Shown here piece after piece: positions 60,779 to 64,000 of a DNA stretch of 64,000 nucleotides. Below the pieces are notes generated by a model. The model was given only the letters and a program-made list of their open reading frames with translations, was not told the DNA's origin and did not search any database. A program made the translations under genes and the position numbers. Source of the stretch: Gaiellaceae bacterium (GTDB taxonomy: Bacteria; Actinomycetota; Thermoleophilia; Gaiellales; Gaiellaceae); the NCBI GenBank assembly GCA_026002995.1, contig BPGK01000001.1, positions 2,170,001 through 2,234,000 of the forward strand, read 5' to 3'. Positions within the stretch are counted from its first letter, which is position 1, and each line of letters begins with the position of its first letter.

Positions 60779-61306
60779 GTGGACCACCCGCTCCTCGCTC
60801 GAGAAGCCGCCATCCGGCCCTGGCGCACCGCCGCCGCAGTCGCGGCAGCCGTCGCGCTGCTCGAGCTCCTGCTCCTGCTCGCGATCGGCGGGGGAGCGCT
60901 CGTCGACTCGCTCGCCGGACGGATCCAGCTCGCTGCCCGCGAGACCGTCGCCGGCACGCCAGCGCCGCGGGCCGAGAAGGCGCCCACCGCCGCAAGGCCG
61001 GCGAAGCCCGTCGTCGCCACGCGCCCGCGCGCGAAGACGGTCGTCCTCGTGCTGAACGGGAACGGGCGCACCGGCGCCGCCTCGGCGGCCGCGGAGCGCG
61101 TCCGGGCGCGCGGCTACCGCATCGGCGGCGTCGGCAACGCGAGCCGCACCGACTACGCGCGCAGCCTCGTGATGTACCGCCCCGGGTTCGCCGGCGAGGG
61201 TGAGCGTCTGGCACGCGACCTCGCGGTGAAGGCCGTCGGGCCGCTCGACGGAATGCGCCCATCGGCGCTCGGGCGCGCCCACGTCGTCCTCATCCTCGGC
61301 CGGTAG
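60779..61306 (+). CDS. Membrane-anchored LytR C-terminal domain protein
   Basis: The 175-residue protein has one transmembrane helix (AVAAAVALLELLLLLAIGGG, residues about 20-40), a Pro/Ala-rich linker and a LytR_C domain (about 86-175) with VLNGNGRTGAASAAAERV and MYRPGFAGEGERLA. LytR_C domains bind cell-wall polymers or help attach glycopolymers. It lies 27 bp after the epimerase and could share its transcript. Confidence 0.8.
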   Translation: MDHPLLAREAAIRPWRTAAAVAAAVALLELLLLLAIGGGALVDSLAGRIQLAARETVAGTPAPRAEKAPTAARPAKPVVATRPRAKTVVLVLNGNGRTGAASAAAERVRARGYRIGGVGNASRTDYARSLVMYRPGFAGEGERLARDLAVKAVGPLDGMRPSALGRAHVVLILGR

Positions 61307-61323
61307 CGAAGCTCGGCCCGAGG

Positions 61324-63273
61324 CTACTCGCACGCCCCCGCATTGACCGCGTCGCGGGCGACGTCGAGTGGCCCACCGGGGTACCACTGGCGCCCTGCCG
61401 GATCGAGGGTGTAGGCCTCGTTGAGGAAGCGGTAGGCCGCGCACAGCCGCTCGAGCACCTCGAGCTCGAAGATCCCGAGCGCGTACCACGCCTCCGGATT
61501 GCGCGGCTGGAGCTCGACCGCGTCGAGGTAGCGGCGCTCGGCCGCAGCGAGCGCGCCGCGAGCCTCCTCGACCCGCGCGAGCGCGACGAGCGGCTCGATC
61601 GAGAGCGGGTTCCACCGCTTCGCCCTGCGCGCCTCGCTCTCCGCGCGCTCGAGATCGGCCTGCACGAGGGCGCGGGTCGAGCCGCGAACCGCCCGCTCGG
61701 CGAGCCACGGCGAGGCGAGCGAGACGAGCGCGGCCGAGGTGACGAGCACCGTACCCGCGAGGAGCAGCGGGCGCCGCCGGAGCTCGACTCGGCCCCGCCC
61801 GGCGGCCGCGAGCGCCCCCAGCGCGGCGAGCGTCGGCCCGGTCACCGCGAGGAAGTCCCAGTCGAGGTCGACCAGTGAGTGGATCCCGTAGGCGAGAGGG
61901 AGCGCCGCGATCGCACCCGCGGCCGCCCGCTCGGCTCCCGCGAGTCGCCGCAGCGCGCACCTCGAGGTCGCGACCCCTGCGCCGACGAGTAACCACCAGA
62001 GCGCGAAGCCGACGACACCGCCGTCGGCGAGCTGCTGTAGCGGGACGCTGTGGGGCTGCGCGACCGTCCTCGCGTCCTCGCGGTAGCGCTTGCGCGCGAG
62101 CTCGAACGTGCCCGCCCCCGCGCCGACCGGCGAGTGCTCCCGGAAGACCTGCCACGCCTCGCTCCACCAGCAGAGCCGACTGTTGAGGTCGATCGTCCCG
62201 AGGCGCGAGGGGTCGTTCGCAACCTCGGCGCAAGTGCGATCCGAGGAGACGGCGGAGACGGTCGCGAGGCCGAGCACCCCGACCGCTCCGAGCGCGAGGA
62301 GCGCTCCGCCTGCCGCGAGGGCACGGTTGATCCACCCCCGCGCCCGCTCGTCGAGCACCGGTCGGGACACGAGCAAGACGAGGGCCACCACGACGAGAGC
62401 GCCGAGCAAGGTGAGCGCTCCGAGAAGCGCCCCGTCCCCCTCGCGACTCGCCGCGTCGAGCCCGTCCTCGACGAGCGCCGGCCTCGTGAACGCCCAGGCC
62501 GAGACGAGCGCGGCAGGCGTCGCCGACGCGACCAGGAGGAGCGCGCTCTCCGCGCGCCGCTCGGCGAGAGCGAGAGCGAGCGCGAGCACCGCGAGGCCCG
62601 CGAGGACGCCGACGCGGGAGAGCGAGAGCGCAAGGGCGAGCGTGGCGACGTAGACGAGGAGCGCACCCCCCACACGGAGCCCACGAGCCGTGCCCGACGT
62701 GCCCACCCAGAGCCCGAGCGCCAACGCGGCGTCGGCGAGCAGGGCGAGCGCGTTCCAGTAGTCGACCGGCTCGTTGAGCCGGGCTACCGGACCGTCGTCG
62801 GCGAGCCCCGGAAACACCTTCGTGACGAGCGCCCACGCGAGCGCGGCCCCGATGACCGCCGTCAGGAGCGAGGCGGCGAGTCGAGCCGCGAACCGTCCCG
62901 CCGCAGCGGCGAGGACGAGACCGAGGCCGAGGAAGGCCGCGAACGCGAGCGCCTTGTTGAACGCGTCCCAGCTCCGATCCGGCGCGATCGACCAGGCGAC
63001 GGTCGCACCCGTCCAGGCGACGAGTCCGACGAGGGCCGCAACGAGGAGCGCCCCGGAGCGCCCGAGCCGAGGCGCAGGAGCACGCCCGATCCCGATCGCG
63101 ACGAGCGCAGCCGCGAGGACGCCGAGGGCGAGCGCGCCGACGGGGAAGGTGCCGCGCGAGCCGGATCCGCCGCCCGCGAAGACCGCGACCACGAGCGCGA
63201 GGCCGACGAGCGCCGCGAGGAGACGAGCCCAGGCGCCGAGCGTCCCGGCGGACGGCTCCTGCGCCCGATCCAT
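61324..63273 (-). CDS. O-antigen ligase/polymerase-like membrane protein with TPR tail
   Basis: The 649-residue protein has 12 or so membrane helices and the Wzy_C/O-antigen ligase loop with SVGVG-like FREHSPVGAGAGTFELA and AQPHSVPLQQLADGG, then a tetratricopeptide-like tail (ALARVEEARGALAAAERRYL to NPEAWYALGIFELEVLE). Family members join or polymerise lipid-linked glycans. ATG 63273 follows a TAGCGT box by 8 nt. Confidence 0.8.
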   Translation of the reverse strand: MDRAQEPSAGTLGAWARLLAALVGLALVVAVFAGGGSGSRGTFPVGALALGVLAAALVAIGIGRAPAPRLGRSGALLVAALVGLVAWTGATVAWSIAPDRSWDAFNKALAFAAFLGLGLVLAAAAGRFAARLAASLLTAVIGAALAWALVTKVFPGLADDGPVARLNEPVDYWNALALLADAALALGLWVGTSGTARGLRVGGALLVYVATLALALSLSRVGVLAGLAVLALALALAERRAESALLLVASATPAALVSAWAFTRPALVEDGLDAASREGDGALLGALTLLGALVVVALVLLVSRPVLDERARGWINRALAAGGALLALGAVGVLGLATVSAVSSDRTCAEVANDPSRLGTIDLNSRLCWWSEAWQVFREHSPVGAGAGTFELARKRYREDARTVAQPHSVPLQQLADGGVVGFALWWLLVGAGVATSRCALRRLAGAERAAAGAIAALPLAYGIHSLVDLDWDFLAVTGPTLAALGALAAAGRGRVELRRRPLLLAGTVLVTSAALVSLASPWLAERAVRGSTRALVQADLERAESEARRAKRWNPLSIEPLVALARVEEARGALAAAERRYLDAVELQPRNPEAWYALGIFELEVLERLCAAYRFLNEAYTLDPAGRQWYPGGPLDVARDAVNAGACE

Positions 63274-63281
63274 GGCGCGCC

Positions 63282-63287
63282 ACGCTA
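63282..63287 (-). promoter_or_regulatory. Leaderless -10 box of the O-antigen-ligase-like gene
   Basis: TAGCGT on the minus strand ends 8 nt before ATG 63273, with no ribosome site between. Confidence 0.4.
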
Positions 63288-63418
63288 GCATCGGCGCCGG
63301 TGGGACCCTCGCTCGAGAGGGATCGCACGAGTTCCGTCTAACAGATCGTTTACCCTCCCCACACCTGCGGATCACGTCCGGGCCGCAGACTCCGGACGCC
63401 GATTCCGCCCGAGCCCTC

Positions 63419-64000
63419 GTGACAGCCGCGCGACATACTCCTGCCAGCGCCCTCGGTGCCCTCCTCGTGTTCCTCGCGGGCGTGCTCGCGGCGCTCGCGC
63501 TCGCCGGCCCGGCGGACGCCGCGAGCACATGCGGGCAGAAGGTGCTCGCCGACTGGTTCGACAACGGACGGGTCGACCGCCTCTACCCGCTCCACTGCTA
63601 CGAGGACGCCATCGACCTCATTCCGGAGGACCTCCTCCCCTACGCGGACGCCGAGGAGGTCATCTCCCGCGCGCTCGCGCAGGCGCTGAAGAACGAGCTC
63701 GCCCCCGGCGGCTGCGACCCATCCCCGGACGGCTCGAAGGACGACTGCAAGCCGGGAGCGACCGGGTCCGGCGGCACGAAGCCGGGGACGAAGCCCGGCG
63801 GGACGACGACGGACACCACGGGCGACGACCCGACGGGCTCGGAAGCCGTGCCGGAGGTCGACACGTCGGCAGCGACCTCGATCCCGGTTCCGCTCCTCGT
63901 CCTGGGCGGGATGTCGGTTGCGCTCCTCGCCGCCGGAGGGCTCGGTTATGCGTCGCGCAGGCGCCAGGCCGGCGACTCCGACAGCTACGACGGCGACCCG
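63419..64000 (+). CDS. Secreted or cell-surface protein with C-terminal anchor, partial
   Basis: GTG 63419 gives a signal peptide (ALGALLVFLAGVLAALALAG, cut after ADAA), a short cysteine-containing domain (STCGQKVLADWFDNGRVDRL, HCYEDAIDLIPEDLLPYADA), a Gly/Thr/Lys linker and a transmembrane helix (IPVPLLVLGGMSVALLAAGG) followed by RRRQ. Layout and linker fit a surface protein held by its C-terminal helix. No known family. It runs off the right edge and is divergent from the polymerase gene. Confidence 0.65.
   Translation, partial: MTAARHTPASALGALLVFLAGVLAALALAGPADAASTCGQKVLADWFDNGRVDRLYPLHCYEDAIDLIPEDLLPYADAEEVISRALAQALKNELAPGGCDPSPDGSKDDCKPGATGSGGTKPGTKPGGTTTDTTGDDPTGSEAVPEVDTSAATSIPVPLLVLGGMSVALLAAGGLGYASRRRQAGDSDSYDGDP

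Noticed and set aside
61304-61328. Terminator between the LytR_C gene and the polymerase gene
   Set aside because: Only short 5-bp pairings (GTAGC/GCTAC and CTCGG/CCGAG) with bulges; too weak to call.
1-64000. CRISPR arrays, insertion sequences, integrase or prophage genes
   Set aside because: I found no regularly spaced repeats, transposase or integrase domains, or phage structural genes. The defence island has no visible mobile element borders.

Overview
The window is high-GC throughout (my estimate is about 70 percent) and tightly packed, with many GTG starts, ATGA/GTGA/TGATG overlaps between genes and many start codons that sit 6-8 nt after a TANNNT box (leaderless transcripts). Together with the gene content (tmk-holB, LytR C-terminal protein, Liv transporter, CopC-CopD fusion, McrBC) this suggests an uncultured actinobacterium, most likely of the class Thermoleophilia; that placement is an inference. 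The indels described below suggest a metagenomic or long-read assembly.

Layout. 1-4670: a nitrogen cluster on the minus strand (GAF/PucR regulator, glutamine-synthetase-like GlnT, GlxB glutaminase, GlxC GXGXG subunit running off the edge). 4744-8630: kynureninase-like enzyme, M14 carboxypeptidase, zinc alcohol dehydrogenase. 8632-12895: a five-gene metal/copper membrane operon (two CDF transporters, CopC-CopD fusion, two small membrane proteins) divergent from a haem-motif cytochrome P460-like protein. 12950-18005: threonine degradation (tdh-kbl), tryptophanase, L,D-transpeptidase. 18081-22416: small membrane protein/FAD oxidoreductase/SDR operon behind a palindromic operator, and a Vps62-domain membrane protein. 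22515-27650: decayed M20 peptidase, DUF1801, MNT-HEPN toxin-antitoxin pair, tRNA-Thr, CAP-domain protein, DUF429 protein and a cytosolic FtsH-like AAA-protease.

27956-50839 is a defence island. It holds a PD-(D/E)XK nuclease, a second broken nuclease, an EVE protein, McrC, McrB, a DUF262 remnant, a coiled-coil membrane protein, and a five-gene operon (NYN endonuclease, Eco57I-type methyltransferase, PLD-SNF2 helicase, two unknown proteins). Next to it lie two copies of a cassette made of a sigma factor and a regulator carrying an RGExPDVRxYLERAG motif; one copy also has an ImmA/IrrE peptidase. Small toxin-antitoxin pairs, truncated genes and an ARPP-1 protein fill the remainder. Many genes here carry single-base lesions. 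Those between about 38.6 and 41.6 kb are dense and look like sequencing insertions.

50944-58119 returns to metabolism: branched-chain amino-acid-type ABC transporter livHMGF plus livK, SRPBCC protein, XRE-cupin regulator and an arylformamidase-like hydrolase. 58131-64000 is housekeeping and envelope: holB, tmk, a sugar-nucleotide epimerase, LytR_C protein, an O-antigen-ligase-like polymerase and a secreted anchored protein cut by the edge.
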